Shown: positions 45,620-57,201, counted from the first letter of the stretch. The stretch is DNA of 64,000 bases from Helicoverpa zea (GCF_022581195.2 NC_061455.1:2848120-2912119); one strand, 5' to 3'. Translations and numbers: made by a program. The notes: generated by a model not told the origin, from the letters alone.

Positions 45620-46905
45620 TAAAAAGTCACTCCCACACGTAGATGCATCGACGAGCATCTACAGAGTGTCGTGCATCGAGTAAGTACATGTGCGTGTGTG
45701 AGTGTCATTGTTACGAATTTAGAGTACATAGCATAGCAACTGTTTACAAGAGAATATATTTAAACTGTGTTTGTACCCCTGATTTGTGGTCCATTGATGG
45801 GTGTAAGATATCCTATTGTTTATTATGGCTATGTTAACAAGAATAGGTGTTTATGTATTGAAAGTTTTGGTACAGACTGACAGTTTATGTGCCTACACGC
45901 CTTTGTTTTGTTATTGTTTTGATATGAACCGGTATAGTGGCTTAGTTTGAATTTATTGACGCATAAAATCTGAGTCTATAAAGCCTGACATTTGAAACAA
46001 CAGTAAAGGTCGTGTGTAGGTAATTAAACAAGCATTCAAAAGCCGATCAAAGAAGCCTTACGCTTATCATTAAATTATGGAAACCATGTAGAGGTTAAAA
46101 TATCAACCAATCAAAGGTATAAAAGACTTATTGAGAAAAGCTTATAAGAAGTCCTGTACTTTTTCATCTTTTGATATAATTAAAAGTACTTCAAAAGGCT
46201 AAGATTTATTAAAATTTCAGATAGCCACTGATTCAAGTCCTAACTTAGCAAAATTCTGAGCAAACAATTCGCTTGTCACCCAAAGCTTCCTCGAAACCAC
46301 ACACATCTGTCACCCACATCGTAATCAACGTGCGTCAAGTGTCCAGGACAGTGAACGCCGGGTTACGTATTGTCAATGTCCAGTTTCGTCAACATAATGT
46401 TGACTGGCGTCGACGTAACGTCGAAAATTATTGTCTGTGATTGACAGTGTGTCCACAGCTTAGCTTTTGCTGTTTGTAAGTGACTTTCATCTTTTGAAAG
46501 ACTGTGTACTAGAAACCTAGTTTTGTGAATGAATTTAGGTATTATTTGAGCTTGTTTTAAACCTACTTGAGAATAGAAGTAGGTTCTCAATTTATTATAC
46601 TCTATTGGGGACTGAAAAGTCTTGTTCTTTTAAAATTCTTAACCCATATGTTGGATCTCTCACAATCTTACTGAAAGGGGCCATTTTTGCTTTCCAACGT
46701 AATTTGACGTGAAAAGGTGTTAAAATTTAATAAGCCTATTTCCCTACAGGACTTTAAGTTAAACAAGCTACAGATACTTTCTAAACAGTCAAAAATAAAT
46801 CAAAACCCCTCCAAAACAAAGCCAAAACATAGAAAAAACATAAAACACGCTACCCCCTACATCGAATACTTAAGCATCATTTTGTCTATCCATCCCCTCA
46901 GACGC
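45620..46905. other. Non-coding DNA
   Basis: Motif-free short frames. A quasi-palindromic GC-richer patch (GTTGACTGGCGTCGACGTAACGTC, centred near 46405) is noted without a function. Confidence 0.4.
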
Positions 46906-46909
46906 TCAC

Positions 46910-47500
46910 AAGTTTCCCCGTCCGTCTGTCTGTGCAACAATCGTAGTAATTATCGTTGAGTACCGACAGAATGATAAGTGCGTTGTTGATTCGTCGCGAG
47001 TTGTCGCAAGTTGTGGGAGGTAAAAATGTGGAAAATTTTAGTTCACTTTTTGAGTATTTGTGTAAGTAATTTGATGGAGATCATTTTAATTGGTGGTTGC
47101 GGAGCCTATACGATTCAGACAAACAAATAAATAATAAAGTTGACCTCTTTAGACACTCTTTTGTAAAAAAACGGGTGCTTAAAGAATTGGTTTGAGGACT
47201 ATATTTATTTTAATAGGTTTTTAGTAACTGGAATATTTGACTAGCTAATTCGACTAATTCTTGGTAAAAAGTAAAAGTTTTGATATTATTTTCAAAAGAC
47301 TAGTTTCCCCGTCTGTCTGTATGTGCAACAATCCTAGTAATTGTTGCTGGAGTACCGACTGAATGATAAGTGCGTTGTTGATTCATCGCAAGTTGTGGGA
47401 GGTGTAGTGACGTACTTAGTAAAATAATAATGTGGAAAACTTAGTTCGCTTTTTGAGTTGTTGGGATTTAAGTGGTTTGATGGAAATCTTTTTTGAGTGT
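46910..47500 (+). repeat. Direct repeat pair, 391-bp offset
   Basis: GTTTCCCCGTCYGTCTGT at 46912 and 47303 begins two similar stretches. They share GTGCAACAATC, GAGTACCGAC, GAATGATAAGTGCGTTGTTG, AAGTTGTGGGAGGT and CTTTTTGAGT words in order. Each unit is about 180 bp, with substitutions and small indels. The origin is unknown. Confidence 0.8.
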
Positions 47501-48110
47501 TATTAGAAAATAATTATTAAAAATACACATTGTTGATTTCAAACCAATTTATGCATACTTTTGACACACACAATTTAGATAAGTATTGTTGTTATTTATT
47601 GTAAATTACGTGTGCTACATTAAAATTGTATTGCAAAGTCATTCATGTTAGAAGAACGTAAAGTACTGCTATACAAATTATGGAAATTCGTTACTGTAGA
47701 CATAAACTTTTAAATATTAATGCTACCTCTAAAAGTAAAGTTCCAATTTTAATGAACGCGTAGAGACAATAAATTAAACGAAATAATGAGAGATAATCTT
47801 TACAATTATCATCACAAAGAGATTTTAAAGTTATAAATTCATGCTTAAAACTGTTATTGTGTTTCAGAGTCTAATCTGACTTTCTAGAATAGTCCCCTAT
47901 TGTCTAACTATTTAAGTGCCTTTAATAACTAGTAATATTAATTTTGTTTTAATTAGATCTGTAACTGAAACTTTAATTACTAAAACTATGAATTTCAAAG
48001 CGTCGTCGTATTATGTATTTTGCTTGGAAACTATTATTTGATTTCTTATTTAATTATATTTTGTAGTCCGTTCTAATATGAAAAATAAAAAGGAAACATT
48101 TTTTTGTTTA
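47501..48110. other. Non-coding AT-rich DNA
   Basis: Nothing recognised. Confidence 0.4.
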
Positions 48111-48111
48111 T

Positions 48112-48256
48112 TTTTTTTTTGCATGTCCTCTAAAAGCTCCGAAACTACTGAACCGATTTGAAAAATTCTTTCACTATTGAAAAACTACACTACCTCTTTT
48201 CAGTAGTTCTTTGGCAGTAGTTCTCACTGGACGTGAGTGAAACCGCAGGGAATCGG
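48112..48256 (-). repeat. Degenerate lepidopteran interspersed repeat
   Basis: CCGAAACTACTGAACCGATT and GTGAGTGAAACCGCAGGG are words of a widespread lepidopteran repeat (recalled knowledge). The latter is echoed at about 5555-5575. Ends are not defined. Confidence 0.4.
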
Positions 48257-48318
48257 ACAGTAACGAAAATATTTTCGATCTCAACCAATAAAATACCTAA
48301 AATTATTAAGTAAAGCTT

Positions 48319-48408
48319 ATTTTCCCAAAATAAGCTTTAACACTACTGGAAGCCGACCCCAACATAGTTTGGGAAAAAGGCTCGGAGGATGATGATTTTC
48401 CCAAAATA
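48319..48408 (+). mobile_element. Extremely short SINE/RTE tail insertion with 14-bp TSD
   Basis: ATTTTCCCAAAATA at 48319-48332 and 48395-48408 perfectly brackets a 62-bp insert. The insert holds only the 3' tail: GGAAGCCGACCCCAACATAG, TTTGGGAAAAAGGCTCGGAG and (GAT)n. It is thus a target-primed insertion that aborted almost at once, or a tail-only retrotransposition. Confidence 0.9.
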
Positions 48409-49295
48409 CCTCATTAATGGGTTTACCTTTAAAAATATTTTAAAATGAGAGTTAGTAATAATACTCAAATAGGAAGCTTTTTCGAGTGAATTCTGCTACG
48501 CCGAAGCGGTAAGCCGATTAAAATCCCCAATGAAACTTATATGGTGCGACACACGAACATTTTTGTAATAGAACAATATTTTTACGACTCGGAGAGTAGA
48601 AATATTACAGATTGATCAAAAATTAAAGGATAATTAGTTGTGTCATTCGTACGATAGAAAATTAGATTCACAGCAGCGCAATTTTCAATTCATCAAGTAC
48701 AGCTAAAAGCCGTCCGCCTAGCATCGAAATATTTCTTAATGCATGGGTCGCACAGTCAACCAGAGTTTTTTATACTTAGTTTTTTTTTTAATAAGATGTT
48801 GATCAAACAAAATGTCCGTATGTCACGCATAGGTTGAGATAACCTATTTTATATAAAACACATAAATTGTGAATACATAAGGGAACTTAGTTCCTTACTA
48901 AGATATCACTGATCATTAATTATTCCTTTGATTTCGTTATTTTAGACTACTCTTAATCAGTTTGACACCCACAAAGACAAGGGAAGTTTCAAACTCAACC
49001 TATGTTAAGATTGATTTATGTGCTAAATATAGGTAAACTATATTAACAAGGGACCGTCTATAACATGATGACATAATAGAACAAGGTCTCTTGGACATGG
49101 CGCGTTTTTACCGTGAAAATATATCTAAGCAAGGCAAAAGCGCCGTATCGCCAAATAAACGTGCCGTTTACAAGAGCTCTTATACTGTCATGCAATGTTT
49201 ATCTAATAAATTGTATTACTCATAATACTAACAACTACGTAACTCATAATAAATAATTTTTGACATTCATCAGTGTATCGGTATATAAGTAGCGC
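48409..49295. other. Non-coding AT-rich DNA
   Basis: Nothing recognised. Confidence 0.4.
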
Positions 49296-49301
49296 TTTCA
49301 C

Positions 49302-49375
49302 TTTGGGACCCGAACCGGAGACCCCGGGCACGGCACGTCTACCGGTCACATAGGCTGCTAGACCAACGGGCAGTA
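49302..49375 (-). repeat. tRNA-like SINE head remnant
   Basis: On the minus strand GTTGGTCTAGCAGCC resembles an A box (TGGTCTAGCAG), and CCGGTTCGGGTCCC resembles a B box about 40 bp later. The ends do not pair as an acceptor stem, so this is a SINE head rather than a tRNA gene. Confidence 0.55.
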
Positions 49376-49379
49376 AATG

Positions 49380-50215
49380 TACGCGACGTCAACATGCTGG
49401 CAACCATTTCTGAATAGCTGTCACTACGACTAAGTACTCCTCAAAAATCATCTATTCTACAAGGTCCAAAAAAAGTGTTTCTGCTTACCTCTTAAATCAA
49501 AAATTCGTTGTAAAGATGGCAAATTCGACCGCTTGATAGGGTCGTGAGTCACGGTAAATTCGATAAGAATACAACGCGACGTGTCAAACACTAAAAATTT
49601 CGTACAAAATCAAAGATAAAAATCGAAATCAAAAAAAGACTACATAAAATATATAAAAAAAACACACAACACAAAATATGTAATAACTAAAATTTTAGTC
49701 ACATTGCTCGGCCATTTGTCTCACAACTGAGAAAAAAATAATGACAAGAAAAAAGTCAAAGTGTTTTACTGATTTTTGATGTTTTATCGTTTGTGGCCAG
49801 TACGCGTTTTGATCCAAAAAGGTTTTGTATAATTTCAGAAATCTAGATTGGAACTTTTTGGTCGCGTAGTCGCTATGTATTTTATTTTCTAACTTCAGAT
49901 ACAAAACTTGACCACAACTTGGTTTTATTTACACTACTGTTATAATTTTGTTACAGTTATCAATTTTATTAATTTTGGTCCCAAATTATTTGGATCCACG
50001 TCCGTTGCTATAAATAAAATATTATTTGGATGGAAAGGTTTTCTAATAACAAAAATCTGTATTCTTTAACCTTATATCTATTCCCCAAAACTGTAAAATT
50101 CTTTTGCATGCAAACCTCAGAAAATACCACTAAATATTCAACCAAAAAAGAAAAAAATACATTCATGTTTTCAATACTGAAGCTAATCCTCTGAACAGAT
50201 TTTCAGCAGTACGCG
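49380..50215. other. Non-coding AT-rich DNA
   Basis: Nothing recognised. Confidence 0.4.
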
Positions 50216-50218
50216 AAT

Positions 50219-50531
50219 ATTGTGACCATGGAGCAAGGAAAGATAATGGAGATGCCACAATTAAGGTAGGTCAGGTGCTTTCTTGCACCTAATTCTTGTA
50301 GGTCAAGTAACATATGTAGGTGTGATTAGTTACTAGAACTAACGAAACTTCAGGGTTCCTTATCAAACCAAAACCAATCTACCAAAGATTGGTCTTAATT
50401 GATTGGTGATTTTATTTAGAAAATAATGGGTGGGTTCCATAAAATGTGTGCAAGGGCGGAACTGGTAACATTTTGGTAAGATTTTGCGTTATGACATCTC
50501 TGTTAGTCATTTTGTTCTCTATGATTGGGAC
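50219..50531 (-). mobile_element. hAT-like MITE, copy 4 with 8-bp TSD
   Basis: The body is 50227-50523. On the plus strand it starts CATGGAGCAAGGAAAG and ends CATTTTGTTCTCTATG. ATTGTGAC and ATTGGGAC flank it, an 8-bp duplication with one change. The interior is diverged, with internal loss relative to the copy at 38200, so it is the oldest-looking of the four. Confidence 0.82.
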
Positions 50532-51870
50532 TAAATAAAAAAGAGGCGAATTTTTTCAGCGCACGGAATGCAAATCGAACCTACCCATCTTTATAAAAAT
50601 GCTAAAACGAACCATGAAGTTTATAATCGTATTTTGTCAAAGTCAAATCGTGTTTCGACATTGTGAAAGATTTGGGTACCGTTAGCAGTAACAGATGAGC
50701 TATGCGATACTTATTATTTAGTCTATTTTTTTACTCCAATTTTGGTACAGAGATCTCTTAACATATCTATGCCTTATTACCCTTTTATCATTGAGTCGCA
50801 TTTACCTTACTCTGGCCGTGTTATTTTCATTGTATGTTGAAATCTAGTATATATATTTATCTATCACATTTCAAGAAGGTAATTATTTTTAAAACTGTCA
50901 GTTACATAATGATTCGGTTCTTTAAAAATAAAGCAGCGTTTAAAAGCGTAATTTAGCTTCGCTATTTGAGTGCGCCTACCCTTCTACCTGACCTGATTGC
51001 ATCGCAAATTGTTCATGAATAAATAATATCGAGACAGTATACTTAAGGGCAATCACTCTAACAAAACTGATTGTGTATGTAATGTAATTTCTTTACTTTG
51101 AAACGTTTAAACGTACTCATTTTATAAATAGGAAAAAACGTTGGCTTTTAGCGAATCCCTTTGGTGATTTTCTAGTCCATTAAATATTGTTTGTTGATGA
51201 ATTTCCAGGAACGGGGATTTTAAATTGGAGTTAAAATTAAGAGAGTGGTAAATGGTTTCGCTTTATGTTTTGAACAAATACATTTTTCATTTGATTTGCC
51301 AAAACAAATGTAATGCGTTTGTAAAGCATTCCAGTGATTAAAAATGTTAACAACAAAATAATTAACTATTTTTTTCTAGAATTGAGAAGCATTATTATTA
51401 TTTTTTACTATCCTTCCGAAATCATTCTGTCATAAAAATATTTGCTGCGTTTTTTTTATTATTTAAAATATGTTATTTCTCGTGGCTATTCCAGTTTTTA
51501 AAAATTGGATTAAAATGCCAGGCATAAACATAAATAACTGAAAAAAGCATCTAATTTTAGACCAGTCGCAAGGCTCGGCTGCCTACTGAGTGAATTATTG
51601 AAGAGATTGTAATGCAGCCGACATCGACATGCTAGGCCAGTGTAACTCATACAGGCCTGTCATAATTCACAACCGCTTCAAATTTTAATGTGCAGGCAGT
51701 ATAGACAGGCTTATAGGTACCGTCTTTAGGATGAAATTTTCTTATGTAGTTAAAGGTTTGTGATTTTTTTTTAGTATCCATTCCTTTTAGATATTAATAA
51801 GAAGAAAAAGAGAGATTATAATTTTTTTGGTGCCACTGGTTCAATTAGCGATGATTCCTAATAGAGGTAC
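50532..51870. other. Non-coding AT-rich DNA
   Basis: No supportable feature. Confidence 0.4.
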
Positions 51871-51875
51871 TATCT

Positions 51876-52061
51876 GTTTCCCGCGGTGTCTCGGCAATCC
51901 GGGAGAACTTATTCTTGTACGAGGAATAAATATAGCCTATTCTATTTGTCTACCGTTACTATCCGTGTATTCCGTACACCAAATGTAATTTTAGTCGGTT
52001 TTGCAGCTTCGGTATGAAATTGTGACGAACAGATAGACATCATTTTATAATATTAGTAAGA
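51876..52061 (+). repeat. Degenerate lepidopteran interspersed repeat
   Basis: TTCCCGCGGTGTC, AATATAGCCTATTC, ACACCAAATGTAATTTTAG and TTTTATAATATTAGTAAG occur in the order of a widespread lepidopteran repeat (recalled knowledge). Related decayed copies may be near 9233 and 17515. Confidence 0.45.
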
Positions 52062-52825
52062 ATTAGTATTTTGAAAATCCTATACACTAATGTGCTTATC
52101 GGATCGTAGTCGTGTCGTGATCGTATGTATTAAAAAGTGCGTGCTCTGGTAACTTATCAGTTTATATTTAGAAAAACATTAAATGGAACGCCAATCCCTA
52201 TTCTATTGAATTTCATAGAAATCATCAGCTGAGAGGATCAACATTGAAATATAATTCAATCAGTTATCCATTTACTACATATTTTTTGTAAAAGGAATTA
52301 TTTTATTCTTGGATTTTTCACACGAAATATATTATGGTAAGTATTTTGTTGTTGTTGTATTTTGGTTTTCGCTATTTTCATTGTTTACATTTTCGAGTGT
52401 TTTATTACAATAATGGTTTATTTTAGTAGTGATTCGATAATTTCGAGTGTTATGAAAGACTAAGTTATATGCCTTATCCAAACAGCGTATATAACGTCAT
52501 TATCATCATCATTAGCCTTTTTTATTTTTTTTCAAAAAAATAACCCGTAATCGTCGTTCGTTTTAAGTCTTACTTAAAACTCCTTAACAGCCATTCCGTA
52601 AGTATAACGGTGACAAAATGATGTCTGAGCAGCGCACTTAAAAGTGACAGATGTTTCAGTATTGTACCGATAGGCTTCAGGAATCATGGAGGGGATCAAA
52701 AACAACTACCAAAAGCTTTCAATCTAAAAAAAACACATCAAAATTGGTTCATCTGTTTAAAGGTACAACAAGCCGTCATAATAATTTACCGACCAAATAT
52801 TTATAGGTACCCATTTTGTAGATAT
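52062..52825. other. Non-coding DNA flanking the copia insertion
   Basis: AT-rich. A short TCATCATCATTAGCC word near 52504 may be a decayed SINE tail. Confidence 0.35.
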
Positions 52826-52830
52826 CATAC
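52826..52830. repeat. Copia target-site duplication, left
   Basis: CATAC here repeats at 57386-57390 directly outside the 3' LTR. Five bp is the usual copia TSD length. Confidence 0.93.
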
Positions 52831-53014
52831 TGTTGAAGATGTGTAAACGCAACCTAATGTTATCTGTTATCTGTATCTAGTTTATCTGTGGTAGCTGTCA
52901 CTCGTCCCTTTTTTTTCACTATGATCTTTTATTGTACGCTTGTGTATATTTATAAAAATAAAATATCCGTTTATATTTCAATGTAACTTCGTTTAATTAC
53001 CGAAATATCCAACA
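52831..53014 (+). repeat. Copia 5' LTR (184 bp)
   Basis: Starts TGTTGAAG and ends ATCCAACA, giving TGTTG/CAACA inverted ends. A TATAAAAATA stretch (52951-52960) overlaps an AATAAA signal (52957-52962), so promoter and polyadenylation signals are nested. Identical to the 3' LTR. Confidence 0.98.
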
Positions 53015-53026
53015 TGGTAGCAGAGC
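53015..53026 (+). promoter_or_regulatory. Primer-binding site, initiator tRNA-Met
   Basis: TGGTAGCAGAGC abuts the LTR and is complementary to the 3' end (GCTCTGCTACCA) of insect initiator tRNA-Met, as recalled. It is the site for minus-strand cDNA priming. Confidence 0.9.
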
Positions 53027-53131
53027 GTGGTTAATGTTGTTGATATACGCTGATATTTCGGTTGGATTGCTGTATTTGCTGACTTCGAAGAAAACCGGCC
53101 GGCTTTTGTTCTGCAACTATCGTACTTTGCA

Positions 53132-55606
53132 ATGGCGTCCACAAACGTGAATACCATAGAAAAACTCAAAGGGTTGGAAAATTATTCTACGTGGAAGTTT
53201 ACTATGCGGATGTTGCTAGTACATGAAGAACTTTGGGAATTCGTCGAAAAAGAATTGAAATCCGAAGCCGAAAGTGCCGACAAAAAGAAGGAAGAAAAGG
53301 CGCTGGCACGAATTGCACTTTCAGTGCACTCCGATGTTATTCCTAACATTCGATCAGCGAGAAGTGCATACGAAGCATGGAATAATCTGAAGAAGGCGTA
53401 CGAAGGTCGTGGACTGTCCAGGAGACTTGGCCTGCTGAGAAGTTTATTCAACACTAAGTTGAGTGATTGCAGCTCAATGGAAAACTACCTAAATAAAATT
53501 AAGGAATTTTCACATCAGTTGAGTGAAATGGAGTACCCCCTGGACGACGAATTTGTTGCTGTGATAATGCTGAGCGGTCTTACTGAAGACTTTGACCCGT
53601 TGATTATGGCAATTGAAAATGCTGGTACTGAGTTGACTACGGAGCACACGTCAGGCAAGCTGCTAGAGGAAACTCGTAGACGGAAAGGCAAGCAGGATAG
53701 CGCGACAGCATTAGTCAGTCGGAAGCAGCCGAAATGTTTCAAGTGTAAGCGGTTGGGTCATTTTTCAAGAGATTGTCCTGATAAACAAGCTGCGACTGAA
53801 AAGGAGAAAACTCAGAGTCGAGACAAAAACAAGTCAAAGGCTAAATCGAACGAGAAGTCTTTGATCGCTGCGCTTTCAGTGAAAGTTCATAGTGATGTTT
53901 GGTATATCGACTCGGGAGCCACAAATCATATGTGCAACAACGATAAGCTTTTGTTAGATGTTAATCCAAATACAACTGTGGACGTAAGCATAGCAAATGG
54001 GGATAAGTTGTCGACTGCAGGTGTAGGACAAGTGAAAGTTAATCTTAAGGGGTGTACTAAGACTATAAGCGATGCCTATTATGTACCTAATTTAAGTACA
54101 AATCTCTTATCAGTGAGTGCTATGACCAATAAGGGCTATATTGTTACTTTTGATAGTCATTCTTGTACAATTTATGATAATGATGAAGTTTTAGCCACTG
54201 GTACACAAGTAAATGGTGTCTATCAACTCGACACTGTGTCAGACAATAGCTGTATGGAGCAACAGTCCTTGTCACTTGCGGCAGTAGCGGACTGCACATC
54301 CCAGGAGGTATGGCACCGGCGTCTAGGACATCTGAATTCGAGGAGTATGCATCTTCTGAAATCAGGTATGGCCACTGGTATTAATTATAATGTTTCTGAT
54401 TATAAACAGTGTGTACCCTGCATTGAAGGGAAGCAAGCTAGATTGCCGTTCCCAAAGAAGTCCTATACTACAGCTACTGAGGTGTTAGGTTTAGTGCATA
54501 CAGACCTGTGTGGTCCTATACAGACTCCATCATTTAGTGGTGCCAAGTATTTCTTGAGTTGTATAGATGATTACACAAGAAAACATTTCATTTATTTCTT
54601 GAAGTCTAAAGATGAAACTTTTAAGTATTTTAAACAATTTAAAGCTCTTGTAGAAAATGAGACTGGAAAGAAGTTAAAAATACTAAGAAGTGATAGAGGT
54701 GGAGAATACATGAGTACTGAATTTCAGGATTACTTGAAGGCACATGGTGTCAAGCATCAGAAGACTGTGCCTAATTGCCCGCAGCAAAATGGTGTTGCTG
54801 AACGCTCCAATAGAACAATCATGGAGAAGGTAAGGTGCATGCTGCGCGATGCTGGACTGGGATATAAATACTGGGCTGAAGCTGCTAACACGGCTGTCTA
54901 TTTAAAGAACCGAAGTCCAACAAAAGCAGTTCCTGGCACTACGCCGGAAGAAAAATGGAGCGAGCAAAAGGTAAATCTTAGCAATTTAAGGATCTTTGGT
55001 TGTATTGCTTATGTTATGATTAAAAATAGAAAGAAACTTGATTCTAAGAGTAAACCATACATATTTGTGGGGTATAGTGAGGAATCTAAGGGGTATAGAC
55101 TCATAGACCCAAATAATCCTGGGAACTTAATTCATTCTCGTGATGTAATTTTCTTAGAAGATCAGTTTTATGTGTCAGATAGGTCACATAATGATAGTAG
55201 TGATCAACTATTGTTTCTTGATCTAAGTTCAGATCAGAATGGGGTTCCACCATCAGAATCATCTGCTGTGAACGCTGATAATTCTGATGACACTGTATTA
55301 TCACAGAATGATCAACAGCGTTTAAGTATAATCACAATAGATAGTTCTGAGAGTGATAATGATATAGATGATCCCTTGGATTCAACTTACCTTCCAGGAG
55401 ATGATTCTTTAGCTGAGGCAGAGTATTCTGAAGACTGCTCCTATGACGATGCTCCAGAATCTCCTTTGCAAAGCAATTTTGTAGCTTTTATGGCCTGCAG
55501 TGATCCTGACGAGCCTCGGACTGTAGCGGAAGCTCTTAATGGTCCAGAGTCAGAGTGCTGGCGTAAGGCTATGAGTGTTGAGTATGAATCATTTATTAAA
55601 AATTAA
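53132..55606 (+). CDS. Copia gag-protease-integrase, stops before RT
   Basis: 824 codons from the first ATG after the PBS. Residues 1-180 are a copia-type gag (KLKGLENYSTWKFTMRMLL near 11). A CCHC nucleocapsid knuckle CFKCKRLGHFSRDC lies at 202-215. The aspartic protease site WYIDSGATNHM is at 257-267. The integrase has an HHCC zinc segment starting HRRLGH at 395, with CVPC at 427-430. Its catalytic triad is D458 (HTDLCGP), D521 (SDRGGEY) and E557 (NGVAERSN). An acidic linker (about 690-800) precedes the reverse transcriptase. The frame ends in TAA exactly where the reverse transcriptase begins. In intact copia elements the polyprotein continues, so this stop is a nonsense change or, less likely, a regulated readthrough site. 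Confidence 0.96.
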   Translation: MASTNVNTIEKLKGLENYSTWKFTMRMLLVHEELWEFVEKELKSEAESADKKKEEKALARIALSVHSDVIPNIRSARSAYEAWNNLKKAYEGRGLSRRLGLLRSLFNTKLSDCSSMENYLNKIKEFSHQLSEMEYPLDDEFVAVIMLSGLTEDFDPLIMAIENAGTELTTEHTSGKLLEETRRRKGKQDSATALVSRKQPKCFKCKRLGHFSRDCPDKQAATEKEKTQSRDKNKSKAKSNEKSLIAALSVKVHSDVWYIDSGATNHMCNNDKLLLDVNPNTTVDVSIANGDKLSTAGVGQVKVNLKGCTKTISDAYYVPNLSTNLLSVSAMTNKGYIVTFDSHSCTIYDNDEVLATGTQVNGVYQLDTVSDNSCMEQQSLSLAAVADCTSQEVWHRRLGHLNSRSMHLLKSGMATGINYNVSDYKQCVPCIEGKQARLPFPKKSYTTATEVLGLVHTDLCGPIQTPSFSGAKYFLSCIDDYTRKHFIYFLKSKDETFKYFKQFKALVENETGKKLKILRSDRGGEYMSTEFQDYLKAHGVKHQKTVPNCPQQNGVAERSNRTIMEKVRCMLRDAGLGYKYWAEAANTAVYLKNRSPTKAVPGTTPEEKWSEQKVNLSNLRIFGCIAYVMIKNRKKLDSKSKPYIFVGYSEESKGYRLIDPNNPGNLIHSRDVIFLEDQFYVSDRSHNDSSDQLLFLDLSSDQNGVPPSESSAVNADNSDDTVLSQNDQQRLSIITIDSSESDNDIDDPLDSTYLPGDDSLAEAEYSEDCSYDDAPESPLQSNFVAFMACSDPDEPRTVAEALNGPESECWRKAMSVEYESFIKN

Positions 55607-56338
55607 TGCTGGACTCTGGTGAAACGACAGCAGGAGCAGAAGCCCGTGAAGTGTAAGTGGATCTTCAAGAAAAAGTATGGAGTAAATGGTGAGTTGTTGA
55701 GACATAAAGCTCGTTTAGTTGCTAGAGGTTTCACTCAAAAATATGGTGTTGATTACCAGGAAACGTTTTCACCTGTAGTGAGGTACTCCTCACTTAGATT
55801 ACTCATTGCTTTAGCTGCCGAGTATAACATGACCATTGAACATATGGATGTTAAAACTGCATTTTTGAATGGTGATCTAAAAGAAACCGTTTTCATGGAA
55901 CAACCACAGGGTTTTGAAGTTAAGGGGTGTGAAGACATGGTATACAAGCTCAACAAAGCTATTTATGGACTTAAACAAGCTTCAAAATCTTGGAATGATA
56001 AAATTAATAAGGTTTTGTGTGATAAGTTGAACTTTATTCGTCTTACTTCAGAACCATGTGTTTACCATAAGTCAGAAAACCAATCAATGATTTTCATTGC
56101 ACTCTATGTCGACGATCTGATTATATTTACTTCTCCAAACTTTCAAGGGAAAGATAAAATTAAAGAAAGTTTGAGACAAGAATTCGAAATTACAGATTTA
56201 GGGCCAGCTCAACATATTTTAGGTATGAAACTGTCAAGAAAAGATAGTGGATTCTCTCTTGATCAGTCTAACTATATTCAAAAATTGTTGAAGAGATTTC
56301 GAATGGAGGATTGCAAGCCTGCAGGTACTCCAATGTAG
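55607..56338 (+). pseudogene. Copia reverse transcriptase segment, between two stops
   Basis: This stays in the same frame as the gag segment. The region begins with the conserved RT entry (CKWIFKKKYG) and continues with KARLVARGFTQ and FSPVVRYSSLRLL. The first catalytic Asp is in MDVKTAFLNGDL (about residue 77 counted from 55619). YVDD is at about 163-166 in ALYVDDLIIF. All RT palm motifs look intact. The segment has no natural ATG start near its 5' end (the codon at 55619 is GTG). It ends at an in-frame TAG (56336-56338) just after the GTPM block. Without readthrough of the upstream TAA it would not be made. Confidence 0.93.
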
Positions 56339-57037
56339 ACCGGCCTGAAGTTACCCCAGGAGACGCAGAAGGATGATACTTACAACTACAGGGAACTGGT
56401 TGGTTCGCTTATGTACATAGCAGTCTGTACTAGACCGGACATCAGCCATGCGGTAAGCTACCTCAGCCAATTTAATAATTGTTTTGGAGAGGTTCACTGG
56501 AAAGCTGCGAAGAGAGTCTTAAGATACTTAAAAGGTACAATTAATTTATCTCTTGTTTTCTGTAAAGGTGGGATGGATATTACAGCTTATGCGGATGCAG
56601 ACTGGGCGTCTAATAACATCGACCGTAGATCATATACAGGCTATGTCTTTCTATTGGGTAAGTCCATCATCTCTTGGGAAAGTAAAAAGCAGCGTACTGT
56701 TGCTTTATCAAGCACTGAAGCAGAATACATGGCTTTGTCTGACACATGTAAAGAAGCTCTGTTCATTAGAAAGTTTTTATTTGAGATGCTTGGTGTCATG
56801 GCTAAAATAACTGTTCTTAATGATAATCAATCTGCAATAAAACTTTGTAAGAATTTTATGTTTCATTCTAGGACAAAATATATTGACATACGTCACCATT
56901 TTATAAAAGAAATTGTTAATGATGGTATTGTAGAAGTTAAGTATATGTCAACAAATAATATGTTAGCCGATGTATTGACAAAGCCACTTAATAAAAATTT
57001 GCATTGTAAATTCACGAATTTATTGTTAACTGTGTAA
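56339..57037 (+). pseudogene. Copia RT end and RNase H segment
   Basis: It continues the same frame after the TAG: YRELVGSLMYIAVCTRPDI, the RT/RNase H connection, then RNase H with AYADADWAS (first Asp), SSTEAEYMALS (Glu), DNQSAI (Asp), RTKYIDIRHHFI, and LADVLTKPL near the C terminus. These are hallmark copia RNase H motifs and are undamaged. It terminates normally with TAA at 57035-57037. The first ATG in frame is at 56411. Confidence 0.93.
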
Positions 57038-57192
57038 CTTAATTTTATTACATGAATGGTTTAGTGTTTATAGTGTAACCTAAATGTTTGTGTGTTTATT
57101 TATGTTGACTGTTAAATTCGTTAGGAATGTTATGCATATTTTCTTGTTTATTTTTGTGTTATGTAAAGGTTAGAGTTGAACAGCTTGCGTTT

Positions 57193-57201
57193 AAGGGCCA
57201 G
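57193..57201 (+). promoter_or_regulatory. Polypurine-like tract before 3' LTR
   Basis: AAGGGCCAG directly precedes the 3' LTR and is the expected plus-strand primer position. It contains two C residues, so it is an imperfect purine tract. Confidence 0.7.

Noticed and set aside
49302..49375. tRNA gene on the minus strand
   Set aside because: A- and B-box-like words are present, but the ends do not form an acceptor stem; it fits a SINE head better.
53182..56810. Minor frames overlapping the copia coding region
   Set aside because: They are in other frames of a well-supported gag-pol track.
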